Positions 50,140-59,577 of a stretch of DNA of 64,000 nt are shown one piece after another. The position numbers were made by a program, and so were the translations under genes. The notes under the pieces were generated by a model. The model searched no databases. It was not told the origin of the DNA and saw only the letters and a list, made by a program, of their open reading frames with translations. Position 1 is the stretch's first letter; each line of letters opens with the position of its first letter. The stretch is from the NCBI GenBank assembly GCA_020444545.1, contig JAHLKT010000004.1, positions 650,336 to 714,335 of the forward strand, given 5' to 3'. Source of the stretch: Desulfarculaceae bacterium. Its GTDB lineage: Bacteria > Desulfobacterota > Desulfarculia > Desulfarculales > Desulfarculaceae.

Positions 50140-52503
50140 ATGAAGACACATCCCCCCAAGAGAAGCTGGCGTCGGATGGCGCTCCCGGCCCTGTTGTTGT
50201 TCGCCCTGGCCGCGCCGGTATGGGCGGCGCAGCAGGCGGCCATCCAGACCCAGGGCGCCTACACCGGCTCCCAGAGCTGCCGCGAGTGCCACGAGAGGTT
50301 CTATCAGCTATGGGCCCCCTCCCACCACGGCACGGCCATGCAGGCCTACAGCGACGCCTTTGCCGCCGCCAAGCTGACCCCCCAAGCCGAGCCCATCAAG
50401 ATCAGAGGCGAAAGCTATCAAGCCCAGATCGGCAAAGGCCAGGGCTGGGTGGTGGAAAAGACCGCCAAGGGCGACAAGCGCCTGCCCATCAAGCAGGCCT
50501 TGGGCGGCAAGAACATCTATTACTTCCTCACGCCCATGGAAAAAGGCCGCTTGCAGACCCTGCCCGTGGCCTATGACCTAAACAAGAAGGCCTGGTTCGA
50601 CACCGCCAAAAGCGGCATCCGTCACGCGGGCGACCAGGCGGTGGACTGGCGCGATCCGGTCTACACCTTCAACACCTCCTGCCACGGCTGCCACGTGAGC
50701 CAGTATTCCCTTAACTACGACCTGAAGACCGGGGACTACCGCACCACCTGGAAGGAGCCGGGCATCAACTGCGAGACCTGCCATGGCCCGGGCGAGGCGC
50801 ATGTCAAGGTGTGCCAGGCCGCGCCCAAGGGCACGGTGCCGAAGGACCTCCGGATCACCCGGGGCGGGCGCAGCTTCAACCACCAGCAGAACAACGCCAC
50901 CTGCTCCACCTGCCACGCCAAGGCCATCCCGCTCACCCAGAGCTTCATGCCGGGCGACGATTTTTGGGACCACTACGACCTGGCCCTGTTGGAGCACAGC
51001 GACTATTACCCGGACGGCCGGGATTTGGGGGAGAACTACACCTACACCTCCTGGCTGATGAGCCCCTGCGCCGGCTCCGGCAAGCTGGACTGCCTGCACT
51101 GCCACACCTCCAGCGGCCGCTTCCGCCAGAAGAAAGACCCCAACCAGGCCTGCCTGCCCTGCCACGCCGAGCGGGTGAAAAACGCGCCCGCCCACACCCG
51201 GCACAAGGCGGACAGCACGGGCAACCAGTGCATCGCCTGCCACATGCCCATGACCAGCTTCGCGGGCATGCACCGCAGCGACCACTCCATGCTGCCGCCC
51301 ACCCCGGCGGCCACCCTCAAGTACAAGTCACCCAACGCCTGCAACCAATGCCACAAGGACAAGGACGCGGCCTGGGCCGACAAGCTGGTGCGCTCCTGGC
51401 ACAAGGACGATTATCAGGCGCCGGTGCTATACCGGGCCGGGCTGATCCAGGCGGCCCGCCAGCGGGACTGGTCCCGCCTGCCGGATATGCTGGCCTATTT
51501 GGATAGCAAGGGCCGCGACGAGGTTTTCGCCGCCTCGCTGATCCGCCTGCTGCGGGCCTGCCCCCTGGAGGCCAAGTGGGCCGCCGTCATCAAGGCCGCC
51601 CAGGACCCCTCGCCCCTGGTGCGCTCCTCGGCCCTGGCCTCGCTGGGCGACTGGCCCACGCCCCAGTCGGCCCAGGCGCTTTTCGCCGCCCTGAAGGACC
51701 CGCGCCGCCTGGTGCGGGTGCGCGCGGCCCTGGCCCTGGCCGGCTACCCGGCCCGGGGGCTGGACCCGCAAAGGGCCGCCGCGCTCCAGGATGCCACACA
51801 GGAGATGCTGCGCTCCCTGATGGCCCGGCCCGACACCTGGCACGCCCACTACAACGTGGGCAACTATTACCTGGAGCGGGGTATGCCCCGGGAGGCGGTC
51901 CATTCCTACCAAACGGCTCTGAAGCTGGAGCCCCGGGCGGTGATGCCCCGGGTGAACCTGGCCATGGCCTACGCCCGCGCCGGAGACACGAAGCGGGCCG
52001 CCGGTCAGCTGCAAAAGGCCCTGGAGCAGGAGCCGGACAACGCGGCGGTGAATTTCAACCTAGGGCTGCTCAAGGCCGAACAGGGCGACAAAAAGGCGGC
52101 GGAGAAATACCTGCGGGCCGCGCTCAAGGCAGACCCCCAGATGGCCCGGGCCGCCTACAACCTGGGCTTGCTGCTGCACCAGCGCGCCCCCAAGGAGTCC
52201 ATGCGCCTACTGTTCAAGGCCTTTGAGGCCAGCCCGGACCCGGTCTACGCCTACACCCTGGCCTTTTTCATGAACCAAGCCGGCGACCGGGCCGGAGCCG
52301 CCAAGATGCTGGCCCTGACCGTAAAAAACTGGCCCTGGTACGCGGACTCATACCTGCTGTTGGCCGACATCCACCTGGCCGCCAACCAGAAAGCCGAGGC
52401 GCTCGGCGTGCTGCGGCAAGGCGTGTCCCAGAACGGCCTAGCCCCCAGGGACCGCCTGCGCCTGAGCCGCAAGCTCAGCGCAGTGCAAAAAGAGACCAAA
52501 TAG
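50140..52503 (+). CDS. Octaheme c-type cytochrome with HEAT and TPR repeats
   Basis: 787 residues, exported (signal peptide about 1-30). Eight CXXCH haem motifs between residues 47 and about 405: CRECH, CHGCH, CETCH, CSTCH, CLHCH, CLPCH, CIACH and CNQCH. Spacing with a His-rich stretch between resembles the cytochrome c554/multihaem nitrite reductase-like fold family. Residues about 430-555 look like HEAT repeats (SSALASLGDWPTPQSAQALF). Residues about 565-780 are TPRs (YNVGNYYLERGMPREAVHSY; NLAMAYARAGDTKRA). Periplasmic electron transfer with a protein-docking tail is inferred; the substrate, if any, is unknown. Confidence 0.88.
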   Translation: MKTHPPKRSWRRMALPALLLFALAAPVWAAQQAAIQTQGAYTGSQSCRECHERFYQLWAPSHHGTAMQAYSDAFAAAKLTPQAEPIKIRGESYQAQIGKGQGWVVEKTAKGDKRLPIKQALGGKNIYYFLTPMEKGRLQTLPVAYDLNKKAWFDTAKSGIRHAGDQAVDWRDPVYTFNTSCHGCHVSQYSLNYDLKTGDYRTTWKEPGINCETCHGPGEAHVKVCQAAPKGTVPKDLRITRGGRSFNHQQNNATCSTCHAKAIPLTQSFMPGDDFWDHYDLALLEHSDYYPDGRDLGENYTYTSWLMSPCAGSGKLDCLHCHTSSGRFRQKKDPNQACLPCHAERVKNAPAHTRHKADSTGNQCIACHMPMTSFAGMHRSDHSMLPPTPAATLKYKSPNACNQCHKDKDAAWADKLVRSWHKDDYQAPVLYRAGLIQAARQRDWSRLPDMLAYLDSKGRDEVFAASLIRLLRACPLEAKWAAVIKAAQDPSPLVRSSALASLGDWPTPQSAQALFAALKDPRRLVRVRAALALAGYPARGLDPQRAAALQDATQEMLRSLMARPDTWHAHYNVGNYYLERGMPREAVHSYQTALKLEPRAVMPRVNLAMAYARAGDTKRAAGQLQKALEQEPDNAAVNFNLGLLKAEQGDKKAAEKYLRAALKADPQMARAAYNLGLLLHQRAPKESMRLLFKAFEASPDPVYAYTLAFFMNQAGDRAGAAKMLALTVKNWPWYADSYLLLADIHLAANQKAEALGVLRQGVSQNGLAPRDRLRLSRKLSAVQKETK

Positions 52504-52809
52504 TCCAAACGGACCTGACCAGCGCCTTCGGCCGCCCGCTCCGTGGCCGAAGGCCCTGCCGATGATGCCCACCGGGCCGGCGCGAAATCCGGTTGGCGGG
52601 GGGGGTTGGTCTCGCATTGCGAGTAGAGGGCTTAGTCTTCTTGACAACAAACTTGACTGGGCTTAGTCTGGGCGAACGCTTTTTTCGTAAGTGTTTACAA
52701 AAAGGTAACTATGGGGGGCTTACTGTCCGTCCGCGGGCAGGGAAGGCCCCTTTTAACTGCAAGTAACGGCATGTCCCATTTTGAACCGGCTTTTTAGGAG
52801 GAAAACGCT
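52504..52809 (+). promoter_or_regulatory. Upstream region of the Liv operon with candidate promoter and repeats
   Basis: 306 bases without a gene. TTGACA (52641-52646), 17-base spacer, TAGTCT (52664-52669) is a candidate sigma-70-type promoter with a perfect -35 and weak -10. An 11-bp direct repeat GGGCTTAGTCT (52628-52638 and 52659-52669, period 31 bp) brackets it; the second copy covers the -10. AGGAGG stands 8 bases before the binding-protein ATG. Confidence 0.45.
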
Positions 52810-53970
52810 ATGAAGCTAAGCAAGATTCTGTGCCTGGCCCTGGTGCTGCTCATGGTGCTGGCGGCAGCCCCGGCCCTGGCCAAAAAAACCGTGAAGGTCG
52901 CCTTTATCGGGCCCCTGACCGGCGGCGTCTCCGCCATCGGCGTGGGCGGGCGCAACTCGGCCGACCTGGCGGTGCGCCTGCGCAACGCCGACCCCAAGGC
53001 CAAGTACCACTACGAGCTGGTGTCCCTGGACGACGAGTGCAAGCCCAACTCGGGCGTGCAGGTGGCCACCAAGGCCGCGGCCGACAAGAAGATCATCGCC
53101 GCCGCCACCCACTACTGCTCGGTGGTGGCCCTGGCCGCGGTGGACGTGTATCACCGCTTCGGCCTGCCGGTGATCGTGTGGGGCGCGGTGCATCCGGGCA
53201 TCACCTACGGCAATAAGTACAAGGAAGTCCACCGCATCAACGGCACCATGATCAACCAGAATGAGGTGGCGGCCAAGTTCATCACCGGGCTGGGCTACAA
53301 GACCTGGGTGCTCTTGTATGACACCACCGACTACGGCAAGGGAATGCACGAGTACTTCGCCAAGTATCTCAAGAAGAACGGCGGCAAGATCCTGGGCAGC
53401 TTCGGGGTCAACGCCGATCAGCAGGACTTCACCGCCGAGCTGACCCAGGCCAAGAAGCTCAACCCGGACGTGATCTGGTTCGGCGGCCTGACTCCCCTGG
53501 GCGTGCGCATCCGCCTGCAGATGGAGAAGCTGGGCATCAAATCCCAGTTCCAGTCCTGCTCGGGCATCATCTCCGACGCCTTCATCACCGGCGCGGGCAA
53601 CCTGGCCGAGGGCACCATCGCCTTCCGCGAGGGCGAGCCCGTGGAAAACCTGCCTGGCGGCAAGTGGTTCCTGAAGGAGTATGAGAAGGCCGGTTACAAG
53701 GAAGCCCCGGACGCCTTTGGTCCCTTCGCCTTCGCGGCCATGAACCTGATCCTGGACGGCATCGAGGCCGCCGGCCCCAAGCGCAAGGCTGTGGTCAAGT
53801 GGCTGGACAACGTCAAGGACTACAAGACCATCGTGGGCTCGGTCACCTTTGACGAGCATGGCCAGAACATCTCGCCGGCCATCACCAAGTATGTGGTGCA
53901 GGACGGCAAGTGGGTGCCCTGGAAGAATTCCGAGTACGCCAGCGGAAAGCGCAAGCTCAAGAGGCGCTAG
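52810..53970 (+). CDS. ABC transporter substrate-binding protein, branched-chain amino acid/amide type
   Basis: 386 residues with signal peptide MKLSKILCLALVLLMVLAAA (to about residue 24, ALA-KK). Type I periplasmic binding fold: VKVAFIGPLTGGVSAIGVGGRN, AATHYCSVVALAAVDVY, FGVNADQQDFTAELTQAKKLNPDVIWFGG. Strong AGGAGG. First gene of a livJHMGF-like importer. The usual ligands of the family are branched-chain amino acids, amides, urea or aromatic acids; downstream hydrolases suggest an N-acyl or amide compound. Confidence 0.92.
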   Translation: MKLSKILCLALVLLMVLAAAPALAKKTVKVAFIGPLTGGVSAIGVGGRNSADLAVRLRNADPKAKYHYELVSLDDECKPNSGVQVATKAAADKKIIAAATHYCSVVALAAVDVYHRFGLPVIVWGAVHPGITYGNKYKEVHRINGTMINQNEVAAKFITGLGYKTWVLLYDTTDYGKGMHEYFAKYLKKNGGKILGSFGVNADQQDFTAELTQAKKLNPDVIWFGGLTPLGVRIRLQMEKLGIKSQFQSCSGIISDAFITGAGNLAEGTIAFREGEPVENLPGGKWFLKEYEKAGYKEAPDAFGPFAFAAMNLILDGIEAAGPKRKAVVKWLDNVKDYKTIVGSVTFDEHGQNISPAITKYVVQDGKWVPWKNSEYASGKRKLKRR

Positions 53971-53987
53971 CCGTTATAATTAGCCCT

Positions 53988-54020
53988 CGCGGGGCGGCGC
54001 CGAAACGGCGCCGCCCCGCG
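53988..54020 (+). other. GC-rich intra-operon stem-loop after the ABC binding-protein gene
   Basis: Perfect 15-bp stem (53988-54002 with 54006-54020), AAA loop, no U tract, 17 bases after the stop codon. It probably protects the binding-protein message or attenuates transcription into the permease genes. Confidence 0.65.
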
Positions 54021-54063
54021 AACCATGACACCCGGATTTTTTCGACCGCGAGATTGGTTTCCG

Positions 54064-54984
54064 ATGGATATAGGACTTATAGGCCAGCACATCGCCAACG
54101 GGCTGATGATGGGCCTGATCTACGCCCTGGTGGCCGTGGGCTTCACCCTGTTCTTCGGCGTGCTGGACGTAATCAAGTTCTCGCACGGCGATGTGCTCAC
54201 CTGGGGAGTGTTCTCCGCCTTCAGCATGTATCTGCTCCTGTCCTGGATGGGCTTCGAGCACCCGGTGCTCATCCTGGTGATCGTGGCCATCGTGTCCATG
54301 GCCTTCATCGCCGTGTTGGGCGGGGTCATCGCCAAGGTGCTCATCATCCCCCTGAAAGGCGCCCCGCCGCTCAACGTGCTTTTGATCACCTTGATGCTGG
54401 GCACCGTGCTGCGTGAGTCCATCCGCCTTTTCTATCCCGACGGAGCCAACCCCAAGCACTTTCCGGCCCTGCTGCCCGACTGGAGCCACTCCTGGGGCAA
54501 CTTCACCCTGCGTTTCGACAACACGGTGATGCTCATCTCCGGCCTGCTGATGATCGTGCTGGTGCAGCTCATCATCAAGCGCACCAAGTTGGGCATGGCC
54601 ATCCGCGCGGTCTCCCAGGACGAGGAAACCGCCCGGCTCATGGGCATCAACTTCAACCTGGTGGTCTACATCACCTTTGCCCTGGGCTCGGCCCTGGCCG
54701 CCTTCGCGGGGGTGACCTACGGCCTTTACTACAACGAGTTGAGCTTCAACATGGGCCTTTTGCTGGGGGCCATCGGCTTCAGCGCGGCGGCGGTGGGAGG
54801 CTTCGGCAACATCTACGGGGCCATCGTGGGAGGCTTCCTCTTCGCCATGCTCCAAACCATAGGCGCGGCCGCCCTGCCCTTTGCCAGCGCCTACAAAGAC
54901 GTTTTCGCCTTCGGGGTGGTCATCGTGATCATGGCCATCAAGCCCACCGGGCTCCTGGGCGAGAAAGAAACGGAGAGGGTGTGA
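54064..54984 (+). CDS. livH: Branched-chain amino acid-type ABC permease LivH
   Basis: 306 residues, about eight TM helices, with GLIYALVAVGFTLFFGVLDVIKFSHGD (family motif at 19-45) and GGFGNIYGAIVGGF. ATG at 54064 is preferred over the in-frame ATG at 54025, as the latter begins 4 bases after a strong hairpin with no room for a ribosome site; neither has a good one. Pairs with LivM. Confidence 0.9.
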   Translation: MDIGLIGQHIANGLMMGLIYALVAVGFTLFFGVLDVIKFSHGDVLTWGVFSAFSMYLLLSWMGFEHPVLILVIVAIVSMAFIAVLGGVIAKVLIIPLKGAPPLNVLLITLMLGTVLRESIRLFYPDGANPKHFPALLPDWSHSWGNFTLRFDNTVMLISGLLMIVLVQLIIKRTKLGMAIRAVSQDEETARLMGINFNLVVYITFALGSALAAFAGVTYGLYYNELSFNMGLLLGAIGFSAAAVGGFGNIYGAIVGGFLFAMLQTIGAAALPFASAYKDVFAFGVVIVIMAIKPTGLLGEKETERV

Positions 54985-54988
54985 GGCA

Positions 54989-56149
54989 ATGACCAGCCGC
55001 AGCCGAGCTTCCGTATCTTTCCTGCCCGCCCTGGTGGCCGTCCTCCTGGGCGCGGTGTACCTGGTGTTCTTTTTGGCCGGCGAGTCCCAGCTCGAGATAT
55101 TCGGGCTCTTGCTGGGGGCCGGGCTGGCCCTGTTCCTGCTGCGCCGGGCGCGCGTGCTGGAGCGGGTGGGCCGTAGCGCCAAGGACCACAGCATGGCCTT
55201 TGCCACCGCGGTGGTGGCGGCCACCGTGGCCATCAGCCTCTATTTCTATGACGACAACTTCGTGCTGTTCTTGGTGGCCACGGTGCTGGTCTACATCCTG
55301 ACCTGCCTGGGGCTCAACATCCAGTTCGGCTTCGTTGGGGTGGTCAACTTCGCGGGGGCCAGCTTCTTCGGGGTGGGCTGCTACACCGCGGCCATCCTGA
55401 CCAAGCACACCGCCACGCCGCACCTTCTGATCTTGTTCCTGGGTGGCCTGGCCGCCGCGGCCCTGGGTTTCATCGTGCTGGTGCCGGTCTTGAAAACCCG
55501 GGGGCACTACGCCGCCCTGGTCACCATCGCCTTTGCCCTGCTGTTCAAGACCTTTCTGGAGGTCAACGACACCCTGGGCGGGCCCCAGGGCCTTAAGTGC
55601 GACGGGCTCAAGCTCTTCGGCTGGGACGTGAACCAGGACCTGGTCATCGGCTCCTTCGAGGGCTCGTTCTACTTGGGCTATATCGCGGTGGCCCTGGCGC
55701 TGTGCGTCCTGGGCTTCATCCTGGCCCGGCGGCTGGAGGACTCCTGGATCGGGCTGAACATGGACGCGGTGCGCCTGGACGAGACGGTGAGCGCCTGCTT
55801 CGGCCAGTCCATCCCCCGGGGCAAGATCACCGCCTTCACCCTGGGCAACTTCTACTGCGGAGTGGCCGGGGCCCTCTACGCCATGATGCTGGGCTACATC
55901 GCGCCCACCAACTTCACCTTCGGCGACTCGCTCATCCTGTTGTCCATCGTCATCTTGGGCGGGCTGGGCTCGCTGTGGGGGGCGGTGGCCGCCACCAGCA
56001 TCATCATCCTCATGCCCGAAAAGTTCCAGGTGTTGCAGGAATACCGCTTCCTGCTCTTCGCGGCCCTGGTGATCGCCATTCTGTTGTTCAGGCCCCAGGG
56101 GCTTCTGCCCCGCCCCCTGCGCGGCTTCCTCACGCTTAGGTCGAGGTAG
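54989..56149 (+). CDS. livM: Branched-chain amino acid-type ABC permease LivM
   Basis: 386 residues, longer than typical because of two or three extra N-terminal hydrophobic segments (about 12-55). Core has LNIQFGFVGVVNFAGASFFGVGCY and the C-terminal LGGLGSLWGAVAATSIIILMPE. Starts 4 bases after livH. Confidence 0.9.
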   Translation: MTSRSRASVSFLPALVAVLLGAVYLVFFLAGESQLEIFGLLLGAGLALFLLRRARVLERVGRSAKDHSMAFATAVVAATVAISLYFYDDNFVLFLVATVLVYILTCLGLNIQFGFVGVVNFAGASFFGVGCYTAAILTKHTATPHLLILFLGGLAAAALGFIVLVPVLKTRGHYAALVTIAFALLFKTFLEVNDTLGGPQGLKCDGLKLFGWDVNQDLVIGSFEGSFYLGYIAVALALCVLGFILARRLEDSWIGLNMDAVRLDETVSACFGQSIPRGKITAFTLGNFYCGVAGALYAMMLGYIAPTNFTFGDSLILLSIVILGGLGSLWGAVAATSIIILMPEKFQVLQEYRFLLFAALVIAILLFRPQGLLPRPLRGFLTLRSR

Positions 56150-56153
56150 CGCC

Positions 56154-56936
56154 ATGACTCAGACGCAACCACTATTGACCATCAAGAGCCTGAGCAAGAA
56201 CTTCGGTGGAGTGCGCGCCCTGGACGAGTTGAGCCTGGAGGTGCCCCGCAACCGGATCATGGGCCTTATCGGGCCCAACGGCTCGGGCAAAACCACCTTC
56301 TTCAACGTGGTCACCGGCATCTATCCCGCCTCGGCGGGCCAGGTGTTCCTGGAGGGCAAGGACATAACCAACCTCTCGCCCCAGCAGGTGTACCGCCGGG
56401 GCGTGGCCCGCACCTTCCAGCGCTCGCGCCTGTTGTTGCCCCTGTCCATCCTGGACAACATCACCCTGGGCGACCACGCCCGGGTGAACAACGGGCTGCT
56501 GTTCAACCTGTTCCGGCGGGGCGCCCTGACCAAGGAGTTCCAGAACAGCCTGGACAAGGCCCGCGAGCTGATCACCATCTTCGACCCCGACCTGGCCCAC
56601 AACATCTTCGAGCCGGTGGAGGCCCTGCCCATGATCTCCCGGCGGCGCATCGAGATCTGCCGGGCCCTGATCTGCCGTCCCAAGCTGCTCTTGCTTGACG
56701 AGCCCTCGGCGGGCATGACCCACGACGAGACCTTCCGGCTCATCGACGACATCCTGGAGATCAAGGGCAAGATCGAGGATCTGACCATCATCATCATCGA
56801 GCACGAGATGTCGGTGATGGAGCGCATAACCGACTACTGCGCGGTGCTCAACTTCGGAGAGAAGATCTGCGAGGGCACCTACCAAGAGGTCGCCTCGGAC
56901 CCGCAGGTCCAGGAAGCCTATCTGGGGGTGGACTAA
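56154..56936 (+). CDS. livG: Branched-chain amino acid-type ABC ATP-binding protein LivG
   Basis: 260 residues. Walker A GLIGPNGSGKTTFF, Q-loop region FQRSRLLLPLSILDNI, Walker B LLLLDEPSAGM, switch His IIEHEMSV. The signature segment is MISRRRIEICRALICRP, where a canonical LSGGQ is not present, unlike in LivF beside it. Its stop shares a base with the livF start (TAATG). Confidence 0.9.
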   Translation: MTQTQPLLTIKSLSKNFGGVRALDELSLEVPRNRIMGLIGPNGSGKTTFFNVVTGIYPASAGQVFLEGKDITNLSPQQVYRRGVARTFQRSRLLLPLSILDNITLGDHARVNNGLLFNLFRRGALTKEFQNSLDKARELITIFDPDLAHNIFEPVEALPMISRRRIEICRALICRPKLLLLDEPSAGMTHDETFRLIDDILEIKGKIEDLTIIIIEHEMSVMERITDYCAVLNFGEKICEGTYQEVASDPQVQEAYLGVD

Positions 56937-57655
56937 TGGCCCAGACTCAACCAGCCCTGAGCATCGAAGGCATCTACACCGCTTATGACCGGGCCGACGT
57001 TCTGGAGGACCTGAGCCTCCAGGTGGCCCCCGGCTCCATCACCTGCCTGCTGGGTTCCAACGGCTCGGGCAAGACCACCCTGATCCGCTCCATCCTGGGG
57101 CTCACCCCCTGCCGGGCCGGGCGCATCCACTTCCAGGGCCGGGAGATCACCCGCCTGGCCACCCACAAGATCGTGCGCCTGGGCGTGGCCAGCATCCCCG
57201 AGGGCCGCAAGGTCTTCCCCGGCATGACCGTGGAGGAGAACCTGAGGCTGGGCGGCTACCAGGAGGACGACAAGGCGGTGATGGCCGAGCGCCTGGAGAA
57301 GGTCTACGGCATCTTCCCGCGCCTGGCCGAGCGCGCCGGCCAGCTGGCCGGCACCATGTCCGGCGGCGAGCAGGCCATGGTCTCCATCGGCCGCGGCCTC
57401 ATGGGCGCGCCCCAGCTGATGATCATCGACGAGCCCTCCCTGGGCCTGAGCCCCCTGCTGGTCAAGGAGAACTTCCGCATCATCCACCAGATCAACCAGC
57501 AGGGCATCACCGTGTTTTTGGTGGAGCAAAACGTGCGCCAGACCCTGGCCATCGCCCACTACGGCTACGTGCTCTCCGGCGGGCGCGTGGTGGCCGAGGG
57601 AACCGCCCAATACCTGCGCGAAAACAGCGAGGTGCAAGAAGCCTATTTCGGCTGA
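56936..57655 (+). CDS. livF: Branched-chain amino acid-type ABC ATP-binding protein LivF
   Basis: 239 residues. Walker A LLGSNGSGKTTLI, signature TMSGGEQAMVSIGRGL, Walker B LMIIDEPSLGLSPLL, switch VFLVEQNV. Partner of LivG in energising the importer. Followed after 20 bases by the M20 gene. Confidence 0.92.
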   Translation: MAQTQPALSIEGIYTAYDRADVLEDLSLQVAPGSITCLLGSNGSGKTTLIRSILGLTPCRAGRIHFQGREITRLATHKIVRLGVASIPEGRKVFPGMTVEENLRLGGYQEDDKAVMAERLEKVYGIFPRLAERAGQLAGTMSGGEQAMVSIGRGLMGAPQLMIIDEPSLGLSPLLVKENFRIIHQINQQGITVFLVEQNVRQTLAIAHYGYVLSGGRVVAEGTAQYLRENSEVQEAYFG

Positions 57656-57675
57656 TCCTCGCCCGGAGCGAAGCC

Positions 57676-58806
57676 ATGAGCCCCATGCCCGATCCCGTGA
57701 AGATCGCCAGCGAACTGGTCTGTCTGGACACCGTGAACCCTCCCGGCGGGGAGGAAGCCGCCGCCCGCTATCTGGGCGGGCTGCTGGCCGGGCGCGGCCT
57801 CAAGCTGGACTATTACCAGCTCGCGCCGGAGCGGGCCGGGCTGGTGGCCACCATCCCCGGCCGGGGCGGCAAAGCGCCCCTGGTCTTCACCGGCCATCTG
57901 GACACCGTGCCCCTGGGCAACGCGCCCTGGAGCTTCTCGGCCCACTGCGGGGAGATCAAGGACGGCCTTTTGCTGGGGCGCGGCGCGGCGGACATGAAGA
58001 GCGGGGTGGCCGCCCTGGCCGCTGCGGCCATCGCCCTGGCCGATGAGCCCGCCGGTCCGGCGGACCTGGTGTTTGTCTTCACCGCCGCCGAGGAGACCGG
58101 CTGCCAGGGCGCCCTGCAGATGGGCGACAGCGGCAACCTGCCCGCCCAGGCCGGGGCCCTGTTGGTGGCCGAGCCCACGGACAACGTGCCCTTCCTGGGG
58201 CACAAGGGGGCCCTGTGGCTGGAGGCCTCGGCCAAGGGCAAGTCGGCCCACGGCTCCATGCCCGACATGGGCGACAACGCCATCTACAAGGCGGCGCGGG
58301 CCGCGGCGGGGCTGGAGAGCTTCTTCGCCGAGGCCACGGCCCACCCCCAACTGGGCAAGCCCACCCTCAACGTGGGCACCTTCTCGGGGGGCAGCAAGAT
58401 CAACATGGTGCCCGACCAGGCGGTGTTCCAGATCGACATCCGCACCGTGCCCGGCCTGGAGCACGATGAGCTGGCCCGGCGCATCGCTGCCCAGGTGGGG
58501 CCCGAGATCGCCCTGACCCGGCTCATCGACCTGCCCGGCTTCCTCACCCCGCCCGACGAGCCCTGGACCGCCGGAGTGCTGAAGCTCTTGGCGCGGGAGC
58601 AGGGGCAAGAGCCCGTGCCGGGATACGTCAATTACTTCACCGACGCCTCGGTGCTGCGCCCGGCCCTGGGCGACCCGCCCACCGTGATCCTGGGACCGGG
58701 CCTGCCCGGCCAGGCCCACCAGACCGACGAGTTCTGCGCGGTGGCCAAGATCCAGGAGGCGGCGGAGCTCTACCTGGCCCTGGCCCGCGACTGGCAGGGG
58801 GCTTAG
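57676..58806 (+). CDS. M20-family metallopeptidase/deacylase (ArgE/DapE-like)
   Basis: 376 residues, cytoplasmic, two zinc sites: FTGHLDTVPLG (His, Asp), RGAADMKSG (bridging Asp), TAAEETGCQGA (catalytic Glu and ligand), VAEPTDN and the C-terminal His of GQAHQTDEF. A dimerisation domain covers about residues 175-285. Family members cleave N-acyl amino acids, succinyl-DAP or dipeptides. Directly behind the Liv importer, it probably hydrolyses the imported amide. Confidence 0.85.
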   Translation: MSPMPDPVKIASELVCLDTVNPPGGEEAAARYLGGLLAGRGLKLDYYQLAPERAGLVATIPGRGGKAPLVFTGHLDTVPLGNAPWSFSAHCGEIKDGLLLGRGAADMKSGVAALAAAAIALADEPAGPADLVFVFTAAEETGCQGALQMGDSGNLPAQAGALLVAEPTDNVPFLGHKGALWLEASAKGKSAHGSMPDMGDNAIYKAARAAAGLESFFAEATAHPQLGKPTLNVGTFSGGSKINMVPDQAVFQIDIRTVPGLEHDELARRIAAQVGPEIALTRLIDLPGFLTPPDEPWTAGVLKLLAREQGQEPVPGYVNYFTDASVLRPALGDPPTVILGPGLPGQAHQTDEFCAVAKIQEAAELYLALARDWQGA

Positions 58807-58809
58807 GTC

Positions 58810-59577
58810 ATGTGGCCCCAGGCCTGGCAAAGCGCCGAAGTGGGCCTGAGCTTCCCCAGGCGGGAGTTCGACCCCGCCCTGCCCACCTTGCTCTGCGTGC
58901 ACGGCTCCGGCGGCCGGGGCGCGGAGTTTTTGCCCATGCTGGAGCTGCTGGGCGGCGCGGCCAACGCGGCGGCCATCGACCTGCCCGGCCACGGCGAGAC
59001 CCCCGGCCCGGGGCGCAGCGAGGTCGCTGATTACGTGGCCTGGCTGGCCGCCTTCCTGGAGGCCGGTCCCATAAAGCCGGTGCTCCTGGGCAACTCCCTG
59101 GGCGGGGCCATCGCCCTGGGCATGGCCCTGTCCCGGCCCGAGCTACTCAGCGGCATCGTGTCCTGGGGCAGCGGGGCGCGCCTCAGGGTGCTGCCCAAGA
59201 TTATCGATGGCCTGGCTCACGACTTCGAGCCCACGGTGGAGTATCTGGCCCAGATGGCCTTTGCCGACGCCACCGACCCGGCCCTCAAGGAGCAGGGCCG
59301 CCGAGAGATGGCCCTCACCGCGCCCGAGGTGCTGCACGGCGACTACTCGGCCTGCGACCGCTTCGACGTGATGGCCCGCCTGGGCGAGATCGCCCTGCCC
59401 TGCCTGGTGGTCTGCGGCGACGGCGACAAGCTCACTCCGCTCAAGTACAGCCAGTACCTGGCCGCGAACATCGCCGGGGCCAAACTGGCGGTGATCCCCG
59501 GCGCGGGGCATCTGATCCACGCCGAGCAGCCCGAGGCCGGAGCGCGAGCCCTGGCCGATTTCGTGGCCGCCACCTAG
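58810..59577 (+). CDS. Alpha/beta-fold hydrolase
   Basis: 255 residues, cytoplasmic. Oxyanion loop VHGSGGRGAEF, nucleophile elbow LLGNSLGGAIALG (Ser), acid Asp in VVCGDGDKLTP, catalytic His in IPGAGHLIHAEQP. Starts 3 bases after the M20 stop. A second hydrolytic step (ester, lactone or C-C bond) for the same imported compound is a reasonable inference. Last gene of the Liv operon; no clear terminator follows. Confidence 0.85.
   Translation: MWPQAWQSAEVGLSFPRREFDPALPTLLCVHGSGGRGAEFLPMLELLGGAANAAAIDLPGHGETPGPGRSEVADYVAWLAAFLEAGPIKPVLLGNSLGGAIALGMALSRPELLSGIVSWGSGARLRVLPKIIDGLAHDFEPTVEYLAQMAFADATDPALKEQGRREMALTAPEVLHGDYSACDRFDVMARLGEIALPCLVVCGDGDKLTPLKYSQYLAANIAGAKLAVIPGAGHLIHAEQPEAGARALADFVAAT

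Noticed and set aside
53975..53980. TATAAT in the gap after the Liv binding-protein gene
   Set aside because: No -35 hexamer at 16-18 bases upstream (CAAGCT), and the site lies in an operon with a strong hairpin just after.
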